Positions 1-6,476 of a stretch of 6,509 nt of DNA are shown here, one piece after another (positions within the stretch are counted from its first letter, which is position 1; every line of letters begins with the position of its first letter). The notes under the pieces were generated by a model. It had not been told where the DNA came from, did no database searches, and worked only from the letters and a program-made list of their open reading frames with translations. The stretch is taken from contig SKXF01000106.1 of the NCBI GenBank assembly GCA_007128555.1, forward strand, positions 1 through 6,509, given 5' to 3'. This DNA is from Clostridia bacterium. GTDB taxonomy: Bacteria; Bacillota_E; SLMV01; PUMD01. The translations under genes and the position numbers were made by a program.

Positions 1-633
1 ACAGGGGCCCTGGGGCCGGAGCGTGTGCTGCTGGGCCATGTGAATGCCGGGGGCGAACGGGACGGTCCCATCGTACGCTACATGGTGGCAGAGAAAATGA
101 CCATGGGTGAGCTTGACGGTGGACAGAGCCAGCGACTGCGAGACATCGCCGGCGTCTTCAAGACAGCGGGATTTCCCGTGGTCATCAGTCGGAACATGGA
201 CTCCTGGAAGCGCTACCACGTAGCCATAGCTATTGCACTCGCAGGCGCCATGTACATGGCCGGCGGGTGCAATTATCGCCTGGCTGGAAGCCGGGAGGAT
301 ACCAGGAAATGCTGGCGTGCCATGAAAGAGGGATTCCTCGTTCTTCGCACCCTTGGTTTTCCCGTTGAACCGCCCAAACTGCGTTGGGGCAGTGCGATTC
401 CCGATTTTCTGATGATTCCCCTGCTTCAGCGAGTCCTGGGTTCTGAGCTCATGGACATTGGTGGGGCTCGCCACCTGCGACATGCCCGGGAAGAAATGCT
501 GCAGCTCGACGATGAATTCTCGGCTTTGGTGAGAGAATCAGGTGTTCAGACCCCGAATCTCCACGAGCTCAGCGCCTATTTCGACCCACGGTGCCGCCGG
601 CGATCACGGGCTGACGGGCACCGTTTTGCGTAA
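1..633 (+). CDS. Ketopantoate reductase family protein, C-terminal part (5' end outside window)
   Basis: The frame is open from the first base, so the gene enters from the left; the GTG at 25 is internal, since the residues before it (LGPERV) continue the family pattern. About 210 codons remain of a family usually near 300-340 residues, and the N-terminal Rossmann NADP-binding part is missing. The segment shows the late Rossmann pattern VLLGHVNAGGERDG, a GELDGG turn, then the helical ApbA/PanE C-terminal domain starting at the WKRYHVA stretch (about 205-225) and ending with a REEMLQLDDEFSALV helix. Known family chemistry is NADPH reduction of ketopantoate to pantoate for CoA synthesis. Many homologues with the W-x-K-Y-H variant of this helix have no proven substrate, so panE is not assigned. 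The last 18 residues (DPRCRRRSRADGHRFA region) are unusually basic. No terminator is evident after the TAA. Confidence 0.8.
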   Translation, partial: TGALGPERVLLGHVNAGGERDGPIVRYMVAEKMTMGELDGGQSQRLRDIAGVFKTAGFPVVISRNMDSWKRYHVAIAIALAGAMYMAGGCNYRLAGSREDTRKCWRAMKEGFLVLRTLGFPVEPPKLRWGSAIPDFLMIPLLQRVLGSELMDIGGARHLRHAREEMLQLDDEFSALVRESGVQTPNLHELSAYFDPRCRRRSRADGHRFA

Positions 634-868
634 CGTGGCGTGGCGGATGGGGAACGGCAAAGGCTGTGGATGTTGCGGCAGGATGTAACCCGGGCGCGTC
701 GGTCCGCCCGTGCTGTAGGTCGCCCTGCGACTCGATCTTTCAGGCTCAAGGGGTCCGCGATATCCTCCTGCAGCTGGAGCTTCCCATCGAAGGCATACCC
801 TCTCAACGGGGTGAGACCCTAGACCCAGACCATGGTTTGACATCTGCTCAATGGGAAGGGGTGAGAGG
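634..868. other. Gene-poor gap with a doubtful 68-codon ORF
   Basis: This stretch of about 235 bases lies between the reductase and deacetylase genes. I see no recognisable gene or RNA family. One frame on the + strand (GTG at 666 to TGA at 870-872) encodes 68 residues and ends in an ATGA overlap with the deacetylase start at 869. That geometry would suit translational coupling, but the peptide resembles nothing I know and the GTG has only a weak AAAGG upstream. Small inverted repeats are present: GGGCG/CGCCC near 692-712, CTCC/GGAG near 764-780 and TCTCA/TGAGA near 800-816. None is followed by a T-run, so there is no intrinsic terminator. A TTGACA at 837-842 lacks a matching -10 box. Confidence 0.3.
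854..860 (+). promoter_or_regulatory. Ribosome binding site of the deacetylase gene
   Basis: The purine-rich GAAGGGG sits about eight bases before the ATG at 869, and decides for this start over the in-frame ATG at 851, which has no such motif. Confidence 0.5.
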
Positions 869-1695
869 ATGACCCGTGAAAGGTCGATACCCAGGTGGCT
901 GCTGGCGGCTGCACCGTGCCTGTGGGTGGGCTGGCGCAGCCTCATGAGACAGTATACGCCGGCCAACGCCGAACTCGCCCTACTCCACGGCCAGCACCTG
1001 GTTCGCGGGACAAAGCGGGTACTTGCCGTCACCGCCCATCCCGACGACCTGGAGGCGACGACGGGGGCACCCTGATATTGATGGCCCTGGCGGGCAGCCG
1101 GATTGACGTTGTGGTTCTGTCTGATGGGCGTAAACAGGACAATGGCAGAAGCAACCTCGATGAGATTCGCCAGGTGGAGCAGCTGCACGCCGGGAACATC
1201 CTCGGTTATTGCAACGTGCACTACCTGGGTTTCAGGGATCTGAGCCTGTCCCGGATGGATGAGCTGCAGCCCGAGTTGCTGGGCCTGTGGCGCTCTGTCA
1301 GGCCCGAGGTGGTGTTCACCTTTGATCCTTCGTTTCCGGAACCCTACCTGGCCCATCCGGATCACCTGGCAGCCGGGCGGGTGGTGCTGAACATCGTCAG
1401 AGGGTGGGACGACCCGGAGCCGACCGTTTACTTCTACGGCACGGCCGACACCAGCGTGATCGTGGACATCTCTAGCGTCATCTGGGACAAGGTTGATGCG
1501 GTGGTCGCCCACCGGAGCCAGCTGCAGACCTGGCCTGCCCTGTACTCGCTGTTGATTCGGTTGTATGGGAGATTGAGGGGTCGCCCTGTTCAAAGGGCCC
1601 ACGCGGAGGGGTTCCGGGTACTGACCATGCCCCGGCTTTCCTCCCAGGTCCAGCGGGGGAAGTGGACGCCCCCTACCGGAGGCGCCGGGGTCTAA
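869..1695 (+). pseudogene. PIG-L/LmbE-family N-acetyl-sugar deacetylase, frame broken once
   Basis: Two adjacent frames together make one complete PIG-L family protein of about 275 residues, the usual size. The family removes N-acetyl groups from GlcNAc-type or small-molecule substrates with a Zn2+ centre. The first part (869-1066) holds a hydrophobic N-terminal segment WLLAAAPCLWVGW (residues about 10-22, a possible membrane anchor) and the catalytic AHPDD motif (H57, D59, D60). The second part, read in another frame from 1069, holds GTLILMALAG, VVVLSDG, the third zinc-ligand motif HPDH (residues about 163-166), VDISSV and AHRSQ. The join is the G5 run at 1063-1067: one extra G would restore the expected TGGTL. 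As given, translation stops at TGA 1073-1075 after 68 residues. The ATG at 869 is chosen because AAGGGG lies about eight bases upstream; 851 is an alternative. The cause may be a true mutation, a homopolymer sequencing error, or less likely a programmed -1 shift. Substrate unknown. Confidence 0.8.
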
Positions 1696-1723
1696 CGGGG
1701 ATGTCTCTCTAGCTGGCACAGTA

Positions 1724-2968
1724 TCAGTCTTTCGCCGATCCACTCCGCTGGTGGACAGCTGTGGATCCAGGGGGCATCGCCGGGGCCGGGGCGTCGATCT
1801 CAACAGGGCAATTCTCCAGGCCCGCGTGCGCCCGCTCGATGTAAAGAACCGCGAGTACAAACACCACGGCAGAGGAGATAAAGGGCGTCTCAACCGTCAC
1901 CATGTACAAAAGCCCCGCCCAGAGAGGTCCAAGCATACGCCCCAGGGAGTCGTAGGAGGTCTGTAGGCCCATGGTGACGCCCTGCCCAAGGTCCGTTGCA
2001 TTGCAGAGCAGGGAGGTCACGACGGGACGGGCAAGGCCCATCCCCGTGGCGACCAGGGCCACCGAGACCAGGACCAACGGGAAACTTGGAGATAGGGTAA
2101 AAAGGACAAATCCCGCGGCGGAGAGGATCATCCCAATTCGCAGAAGGCGCACCTCGCCGAGGGCCCTTATGGCCGCTCCAATCAGGAGCCCCTGGACGAG
2201 AACGCCGATGGCGCCGTTTACCGTGAAGGCGATCCCCACCTGCACCGCGGTGGCTGTGAACTTATCGATGAGGAAGAACCCCATCATGCTGAACATGGAT
2301 GAACTGGCAAAGGTGATGAAAAAGGGAGTCCAGTAGAGAACGGCGTGGGGTTTGCGCGCTGCATCGACCATGGCCGAGAACATCGACCCGGCGTCGAGAC
2401 TGCTCTCGGAGCGTTCCTCGGGTTCAGGCAGAAAGAAGTAGACCAGCAAGGCATTGATGCAGCCGAAGGCTCCGGCGGTGAAGAAGGTGAACTTCACCCC
2501 GAGGGGCACCATGAGGCTTCCGATGGACGGTCCGAGCATGAAGCCGAGGCCGAAGGCTGCTCCCAACAGTCCCATGCTGGTCCCGCGCTCCTCGCGGGGG
2601 GTGATGTCGGCGATATAGGCCTTCGCAGAGGGAATGCACGAGGCCGAGAGCAGGCCGCCGATGATCCTGGCTGCATACAGCATCCAGAGCTGTGTTGACA
2701 TGCCCATCAGGAAGAAGCCGAGGCCGAATCCGACCAGTCCCAACATGAGAGTGGGCCTTCGTCCGTACTTGTCAGAGATGCTGCCCCAGCGAGGGGCAGT
2801 GAGGAACTGAGCCGCCGCCCATACTGCGGTCAACAGGCCCATGTCGAAGGACGATGCGCCCAGGTCCCGGGCGAAGAAGGGAAGGAGCGGGATCACAAGG
2901 CCAAAGCCAATCATGACCAGGAACAGGGAACCGAATAAAAGGGCGAAGCGAGGATTGCGGAGGAGCAT
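1724..2968 (-). CDS. Major facilitator superfamily efflux transporter (DHA1, drug:H+ antiporter type)
   Basis: The 414-residue protein has the size and hydrophobic pattern of a 12-helix MFS transporter in the cytoplasmic membrane. Helix 1 covers about residues 8-32. The loop between helices 2 and 3 carries the MFS motif A (GSISDKYGRRP, residues 62-72, with Asp66). A DITPREERG loop (123-129) precedes helix 5, which carries the motif C antiporter signature LGPSIGS (145-151), typical of proton-driven drug exporters such as the TetA/Bmr group. A charged central loop (PEPEERSES, 181-189) separates the two six-helix halves. The last 35 residues are Pro/Ala-rich and polar, so probably cytoplasmic. 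The start at 2968 is supported by GAAAGG eight bases upstream. The gene converges on the deacetylase, with only 28 bases between the stop codons and no visible terminator there. The substrate cannot be read from the sequence; sugar or metabolite export is possible, but motif C favours drug-type efflux. Confidence 0.88.
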   Translation of the reverse strand: MLLRNPRFALLFGSLFLVMIGFGLVIPLLPFFARDLGASSFDMGLLTAVWAAAQFLTAPRWGSISDKYGRRPTLMLGLVGFGLGFFLMGMSTQLWMLYAARIIGGLLSASCIPSAKAYIADITPREERGTSMGLLGAAFGLGFMLGPSIGSLMVPLGVKFTFFTAGAFGCINALLVYFFLPEPEERSESSLDAGSMFSAMVDAARKPHAVLYWTPFFITFASSSMFSMMGFFLIDKFTATAVQVGIAFTVNGAIGVLVQGLLIGAAIRALGEVRLLRIGMILSAAGFVLFTLSPSFPLVLVSVALVATGMGLARPVVTSLLCNATDLGQGVTMGLQTSYDSLGRMLGPLWAGLLYMVTVETPFISSAVVFVLAVLYIERAHAGLENCPVEIDAPAPAMPPGSTAVHQRSGSAKD

Positions 2969-2976
2969 AGAAACAA

Positions 2977-2982
2977 CCTTTC
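2977..2982 (-). promoter_or_regulatory. Ribosome binding site of the MFS gene
   Basis: On the - strand GAAAGG precedes the ATG at 2968 by eight bases. It supports this start codon for the transporter. Confidence 0.5.
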
Positions 2983-3006
2983 TTATCTAATAGTTCGATT
3001 ACCTAA
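2983..3006. repeat. Two TTAGRTAA direct repeats at the predicted transcription start
   Basis: Read on the - strand, TTAGGTAA (3006-2999) and TTAGATAA (2990-2983) are 8-bp direct repeats that differ at one base and have a 16-bp period. They lie between the -10 box and the ribosome binding site of the MFS gene, covering the expected start of transcription near 3001. Such placement suits a repressor site, but no cognate regulator gene lies in the window. Confidence 0.4.
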
Positions 3007-3007
3007 C

Positions 3008-3040
3008 ATTATAGTCAGAAAGGGAGATCTATGTACATAG
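3008..3040 (-). promoter_or_regulatory. Promoter of the MFS transporter gene with overlapping 12-bp palindrome
   Basis: On the - strand a perfect TATAAT -10 box lies at 3013-3008, about 40 bases upstream of the ATG. At 17-bp spacing the -35 position (3036-3031, GTACAT) is poor and falls within the perfect 12-bp palindrome CTATGTACATAG (3029-3040). A weak -35 overlapped by a palindrome is a common layout for a repressor- or activator-controlled efflux promoter. The box, spacing and palindrome are seen; regulation is inferred. Confidence 0.6.
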
Positions 3041-3057
3041 CGGCGGCTCAGCCGGGG

Positions 3058-3309
3058 TCAAAAGGGGGCGCTACAATCATCGGTCTTGATCAGCATAGTC
3101 GCCCTCGAACGCCTGCCGCAGCGGGGGCATCTGAGGTATTTCCAGGTTCGGCCCCTGCCCGGATCGTGGGGGCTGACGAGGTCTCCCGGGGAACGATAGA
3201 TCTCAGGTAGGGTCGCCAGGGACAGGGGCATCAAGCCGGGCAGGACGGGCAACGTCTCAGCCGTTGCATGGGAACTCTTGACAGCTGTCGCCGCATCTGA
3301 GACGATCAC
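3058..3309 (-). other. Doubtful 83-codon ORF with a CPRCG knuckle
   Basis: This frame begins at a GTG and ends just before the MFS promoter. Its C-terminal part reads WKYLRCPRCGRRSRA, which resembles half of a zinc ribbon (one CxxC) followed by a lone Cys near the end. There is no Shine-Dalgarno sequence before the GTG, no better start, and no complete second zinc-binding pair. The region also has to hold the promoter of the gene on the opposite strand. It may be chance, or a decayed remnant of a zinc-ribbon protein. I do not assign a product. Confidence 0.2.
3278..3306 (+). promoter_or_regulatory. Candidate promoter of the M29-like gene
   Basis: A perfect TTGACA -35 box (3278-3283) is followed at 17-bp spacing by GACGAT (3301-3306), which matches only three of six -10 bases. 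Transcription would start near 3313, leaving a leader of about 25 bases. The weak -10 box makes this tentative. Confidence 0.35.
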
Positions 3310-3324
3310 GGCGAACTCATTGCA

Positions 3325-3332
3325 GGGAGGGG
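3325..3332 (+). promoter_or_regulatory. Ribosome binding site of the M29-like gene
   Basis: GGGAGGGG ends six bases before the GTG at 3339. It fixes this GTG as the start codon, since no ATG lies nearby in frame. Confidence 0.6.
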
Positions 3333-3338
3333 TTTCCA

Positions 3339-4298
3339 GTGATCGAGGCGCTATTGCAACGGGCTGCGAGGAATGTCCTGACCTCCTTTGTCCCCATCGC
3401 GAAGGGGAACCGGTTGCGGATCTTCTATGACGACGGCCGGAGCCGATTGGCGTCAGCCCTGGGACGTGCGGCGGAGCACCTGTCCGTGCCCGTCATCCTG
3501 ACAGACCTGGCCCGGCAGGTGGACGTTGAAGGTCTCCGGTCGGTTCTGACCTGCGCCGAGCCCGCCGATGTGATCATCAGTACCTTTTCCTGGGCGTTTC
3601 TGTCCGGGTTCCCGGGGCGTTCCCTGTTTCCCCCCTTCGTGTCTCCTCCGGGCTTTTCCGGCCGGTCTGCCCACATCAGGCCGCGGATCCCCGAGGAGCC
3701 GCTGTTGAGGATGCTGTGTGACGATCTTCACAGTATTCGCAGCAGGGTGGTTTCGGCAATGGACCTCAGCAGGCATGGATGGCTCCGAGTGTCATCCCCG
3801 GCGGGCACCGACCTGGTGTTTGCTACCCGTGATTTCCACGTGATCCCCTTCGAGGCACATCCCCATGCCTTTCTCCCCGCAGCAGAGGTATACACCGCCC
3901 TTTCACCGGGAAGTGCGCAGGGCAAGGTGGTGGTGGATCTGACCGTGGGTGAATTCGTGTACGAGGGGGACCTCTGGGATCCCCTGGGGGTCGTAGATTG
4001 CCCGGTGCAGCTCACGGTCCGCGACGGGCGGATCATCGGTGTTGACGGCGGTGACATCGCCCGGAGGCTGGCGAAGCTCCTCGGCGACTGCCCCCCATCC
4101 TGTGCCGAGGTGGTCGAACTGGGAATTGGGCTCAGTGCAGGAGAGCAGACGGGCCACATTGGAGCCGATGAGTGCCTGGCCGGCACCTGTCACTTTGGCA
4201 TCGGCGATGCGGTGTTCTACGGTGGCGATAACCGTGCCCCAATCCACCTGGATGTGGTCGTGGATGCGCCCCGCATTGAACCCTTTCATCCCCGGTAG
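3339..4298 (+). CDS. M29-like metallo-aminopeptidase family protein (COG2309 type)
   Basis: This 319-residue protein has the C-terminal metal-centre architecture of family M29 (aminopeptidase T/AmpS; also the ring-cleaving dioxygenase NicX). The family's conserved run can be followed in order: FLPAAEVYTAL (Glu183; family form LPxGEVxTAP), VVVDLTVGEF (about 197-206), VVELGIG (Glu260), AGEQTGHIGADE (Glu278), CHFGIGD (His285), FYGGDN (Tyr294) and HLDVVVD (His303, Asp305). These match the positions of the expected glutamate, histidine, tyrosine and aspartate ligands. Classic AmpS enzymes are near 410 residues, so the N-terminal domain here is short, and NicX-like or uncharacterised members of about 320-350 residues are closer in size. 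Whether it cleaves peptides is unproven. The start is a GTG with GGGAGGGG upstream. It stands alone: divergent from the MFS gene and separated from leuA by a regulated 600-base gap. No clear intrinsic terminator follows it. Confidence 0.75.
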   Translation: MIEALLQRAARNVLTSFVPIAKGNRLRIFYDDGRSRLASALGRAAEHLSVPVILTDLARQVDVEGLRSVLTCAEPADVIISTFSWAFLSGFPGRSLFPPFVSPPGFSGRSAHIRPRIPEEPLLRMLCDDLHSIRSRVVSAMDLSRHGWLRVSSPAGTDLVFATRDFHVIPFEAHPHAFLPAAEVYTALSPGSAQGKVVVDLTVGEFVYEGDLWDPLGVVDCPVQLTVRDGRIIGVDGGDIARRLAKLLGDCPPSCAEVVELGIGLSAGEQTGHIGADECLAGTCHFGIGDAVFYGGDNRAPIHLDVVVDAPRIEPFHPR

Positions 4299-4330
4299 GG
4301 GGCCGTGCCAACCCGATGGCCAGGAACGGT

Positions 4331-4360
4331 TTGACAGCATGGTCATATCATGTTTGTAGT
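4331..4360 (+). promoter_or_regulatory. Candidate promoter of the leuA-leuC operon
   Basis: A perfect TTGACA (4331-4336) is followed at 18-bp spacing by TGTAGT (4355-4360), a four-of-six match to the -10 consensus, in a locally AT-rich patch. Transcription would begin near 4367 and run through the hairpin at 4390-4411 and the T-box leader to leuA, giving an untranslated leader of about 540 bases, of which about 465 precede the end of the terminator. Confidence 0.5.
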
Positions 4361-4389
4361 ATCTGGCGTCTATGGGCAGATAAGGGGTT

Positions 4390-4411
4390 GCAGGATTCCG
4401 GCGAATCCTGC
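4390..4411. repeat. Perfect 9-bp inverted repeat with four-base loop
   Basis: GCAGGATTC, loop CGGC, GAATCCTGC forms an uninterrupted 9-bp hairpin. It lies about 25 bases after the predicted operon start and 92 bases after the stop of the M29-like gene. It lacks a following T-run (TGTCGTCC), so it is not a standard intrinsic terminator. It could stabilise the 5' end of the leader, weakly terminate the upstream gene, or bind a protein as DNA. Its function is unknown. Confidence 0.6.
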
Positions 4412-4548
4412 TGTCGTCCTGTTGACCACCATCGCACGGACGGATGATCGCAAGGGCGCGGTGAGGCTGACCCGAACCGGCAGGGACAGCAAGGAGTCAA
4501 CCAAACAGACTGTGGTGCCTGGGACATGTGTTGCAGGCCCGGTTCCAA

Positions 4549-4832
4549 CGCGATGACGGGGAGTAGTAAATGCTTGTGATGCTCACAGAGATCCGGCGAA
4601 GTGCTGAGAGTCGGCATCATCACTGCGTTGAACTCACCTTCGAGCTGCTGCGGTGAAGGGGATGTCCCCCCAGCCCCAGCCGGCGGCCAACCTGGCCGGC
4701 CGTTAGCCAAAAGAAGTGCGGAGCCTGTTCGCGCTTCGTGGAGACTGCCACGTAATGTGGTGGTGAATCAGGGTGGTACCGCGTGGAGATCGAGGATCCT
4801 CGCCCCTTCGAGTGTTGGGGCGGGTTTTTTTT
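4549..4832 (+). ncRNA. T-box leader, leucine-specific (specifier CTC), transcription attenuation type
   Basis: All main T-box parts are visible. Stem I pairs ATGC (4570-4573) with GCGT (4625-4628) and GTGATG (4576-4581) with CATCAC (4618-4623). The conserved apical motifs AGAGA (4587-4591) and GTGCTGAGAG (4601-4610) follow. The specifier loop has AGTA on its 5' side (4562-4565) and GAA-CTC on its 3' side, with CTC at 4633-4635, a leucine codon. Middle hairpins include CGGCC/GGCCG (4684-4698), AAGTGCG/CGCGCTT (4714-4736) and CGTGG/CCACG (4737-4752). The T-box motif AATCAGGGTGGTACCGCG (4766-4783) presents UGGU for the tRNA acceptor end, and its AGGG can pair with CCCT at 4804-4807. Uncharged tRNA-Leu would favour the antiterminator and permit leuA expression. 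The 5' boundary is approximate, as the basal helix of stem I is weak by eye. Confidence 0.93.
4799..4832 (+). terminator. T-box-controlled intrinsic terminator
   Basis: An 8-bp GC-rich stem (4799-4806 with 4817-4824, one G-U pair) encloses a 10-base loop and is followed by eight T residues (4825-4832). Its 5' arm overlaps the CCCC that the T-box motif needs for the antiterminator, so the two structures are mutually exclusive. Confidence 0.93.
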
Positions 4833-4895
4833 ATGGGCGAGGCGTGACGGCAAAGCCGGGAGCTCATGACGCAGGGTTTTTAATCAATGGAATGC

Positions 4896-4904
4896 GAGGT
4901 GATC
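4896..4904 (+). promoter_or_regulatory. leuA: Ribosome binding site of leuA
   Basis: GAGGTGATC matches nine consecutive bases of the sequence complementary to the 16S rRNA 3' end and lies at normal spacing before the ATG at 4908. It decides for 4908 over the in-frame ATG at 4887. Confidence 0.8.
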
Positions 4905-4907
4905 GAT

Positions 4908-6476
4908 ATGTCCAACGTATTGATTTTTGACACGACACTCAGAGATGGAGAGCAGTCTCCCGGCGTCAGCCTCGGCATGGAGGATAAGCTGGAGATTGCC
5001 CGCTGCCTTGCGGCGCTCAGGGTTGATGTGATCGAGGCCGGTTTTCCCATTGCCTCGGAGGGAGAGATGGCCTCCGTAGCTGCCATAGCTCGGGAAGTTG
5101 AAGGGCCCGTCGTGGCCGCCCTTGCTCGTACGCACGAACGGGATATTGATGCGGCGTGGGAGGCAATCCGGGAGGCGGAGCGGCCCAGGATCCACGTCTT
5201 CATCTCCACGTCCGATGTGCATCTATCCGAGATGCTGCGGATGAGCAGGGAACAGGCCCTGGAGGCGGCTGTCGATTCTATTCGTTATGCCCGGGGATTC
5301 ACAGAAGATGTTCAGTTTTCCGCCCAGGATGCCACTCGGACCGACCTGGACTTCCTGGTGCAGATCCTGACGGCCGCGGTCGAGGCCGGGGCTACCACGA
5401 TTAACGTGCCCGATACCGTGGGATATGCCACGCCCTCCGAATACCGCCAACTTTTTGCGTCCCTCGCTGCCCGCGTCTCCGGCATCCATTCTGTCGTGCT
5501 CAGCACTCACACCCACGATGACCTGGGGCTGGCCACGGCCAATGCCCTGGCCGCCGTCGAGGGAGGGGTGCGCCAGGTGGAATGCACGATCAACGGGATC
5601 GGGGAGCGGGCGGGCAACTGCGCACTGGAGGAGGTCGTGATGGGCCTTCGCACCCGGGGGGATGCCTATCGAGTGACCACCGGGATTGACAGCAGCCAAC
5701 TGTCGCGGACCAGTCGCCTGGTATCTGCGTTGACGGGAATGCCCGTGCAACCTAACAAGGCCATTGTCGGGGCCAATGCCTTTTCCCACGAGGCCGGCAT
5801 TCACCAGGATGGCATGCTCAAGGACCGCACCACCTACGAGATTATGAAGCCTGAGGATGTCGGGCTCACCGAATCCAGGCTGGTGCTGGGCAAGCATTCG
5901 GGACGTCATGCGTTCCGGGTCCGGATGATGGATATGGGCTACGAACTGAGCGATGACCAGCTCACGGAGGTCTTTGCCCGCTTCAAGCACCTGGCCGACC
6001 GGAAGCCCCACGTGTCCGATCGGGATATCGAGGCCATCGTCGGCACCCAACTGGGAGGCGTCGAGGAGATCGTGAGTCTCGACTACTTCCTGGTCACAAG
6101 CGGCAACTCGGCGATTCCGACCGCCACTGTTCGCCTCAATCTGAACGGTGAACGTTCCGAGTTTTCGGCCTGCGGCGGTGGGCCCGTCGATGCGATCTTC
6201 CTGGCCATTGACGGGGCCATGGATCGAAGCCACAGGCTGGTGGATTACAGGATCGAGGCGGTCACCGATGGTGCCAACGCCCTGGGACAGGTGATGGTCC
6301 GTGTGGACGTTCAGGGGCAGGTTCACCTGGGACGGGGACTCAGCACCGATGTCCTGGAGGCGAGTGCTCTTGCCTACGTGAACGCCATCAACCGGGGCCT
6401 TCAGGCTGAGGGGGTAACCGGGGAGCAAGAAGAGGAGACCGGGAGATCCCGGGGGAGTGATACGTATGGATTGTAG
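4908..6476 (+). CDS. leuA: 2-isopropylmalate synthase
   Basis: LeuA condenses 2-ketoisovalerate with acetyl-CoA to 2-isopropylmalate, the committed step of leucine synthesis, in the cytoplasm. The 522-residue protein has the usual full length. The N-terminal TIM barrel opens with [13 protein letters not shown] (Arg12, and Asp13 as metal ligand), then [10 protein letters not shown] (41-50), [11 protein letters not shown], the metal-binding THTHDDLG (His201, His203) and GIGERAGN (Asn237). The subdomain [12 protein letters not shown] (His294, His299) and [10 protein letters not shown] follow. The C-terminal LeuA regulatory domain (about 385-500, with GGGPVDAI and [13 protein letters not shown]) is intact, so feedback inhibition by leucine is likely. 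This domain, together with the leucine T-box and leuC behind it, argues against homocitrate or citramalate synthase. The start at 4908 rests on the strong ribosome binding site; an upstream ATG at 4887 would add seven residues. The last 20 residues are Glu/Gly/Arg-rich and probably dispensable. Confidence 0.95.
   Translation: MSNVLIFDTTLRDGEQSPGVSLGMEDKLEIARCLAALRVDVIEAGFPIASEGEMASVAAIAREVEGPVVAALARTHERDIDAAWEAIREAERPRIHVFISTSDVHLSEMLRMSREQALEAAVDSIRYARGFTEDVQFSAQDATRTDLDFLVQILTAAVEAGATTINVPDTVGYATPSEYRQLFASLAARVSGIHSVVLSTHTHDDLGLATANALAAVEGGVRQVECTINGIGERAGNCALEEVVMGLRTRGDAYRVTTGIDSSQLSRTSRLVSALTGMPVQPNKAIVGANAFSHEAGIHQDGMLKDRTTYEIMKPEDVGLTESRLVLGKHSGRHAFRVRMMDMGYELSDDQLTEVFARFKHLADRKPHVSDRDIEAIVGTQLGGVEEIVSLDYFLVTSGNSAIPTATVRLNLNGERSEFSACGGGPVDAIFLAIDGAMDRSHRLVDYRIEAVTDGANALGQVMVRVDVQGQVHLGRGLSTDVLEASALAYVNAINRGLQAEGVTGEQEEETGRSRGSDTYGL
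6451..6457 (+). promoter_or_regulatory. leuC: Ribosome binding site of leuC inside leuA
   Basis: GGGGGAG within the last codons of leuA lies eight bases before the ATG at 6466, supporting that start over the in-frame ATG at 6487, which has no such motif. Confidence 0.6.

Noticed and set aside
740..820. Sequences reminiscent of a tandem glycine riboswitch (CTTTCAGGCTCAAGG followed by ATCGAAGGCATACCCTCTCA).
   Set aside because: The first element lacks the conserved CCGAAGG core upstream, the P1 and P2 helices do not form convincingly, and the downstream gene has no link to glycine. A search with the Rfam glycine model would settle it.
1696..1723. Bidirectional terminator between the convergent deacetylase and MFS genes.
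   Set aside because: The 28 bases contain no GC-rich hairpin with a T-run in either direction.
604..1893. Long open frame of 429 codons on the - strand.
   Set aside because: It is a GC-driven antisense shadow of the deacetylase gene and also runs into the transporter gene on the same strand; its Pro/Arg/His-rich product shows no domain.
4350..4556. A 68-codon frame that could be a leucine leader peptide.
   Set aside because: It is not Leu-rich at a regulatory position and has no ribosome binding site; control is explained by the T-box.
4887..4907. Upstream ATG as the leuA start.
   Set aside because: It lacks a good ribosome binding site, while GAGGTGATC sits at ideal spacing before the ATG at 4908, from which the family N-terminus ([13 protein letters not shown]) follows.
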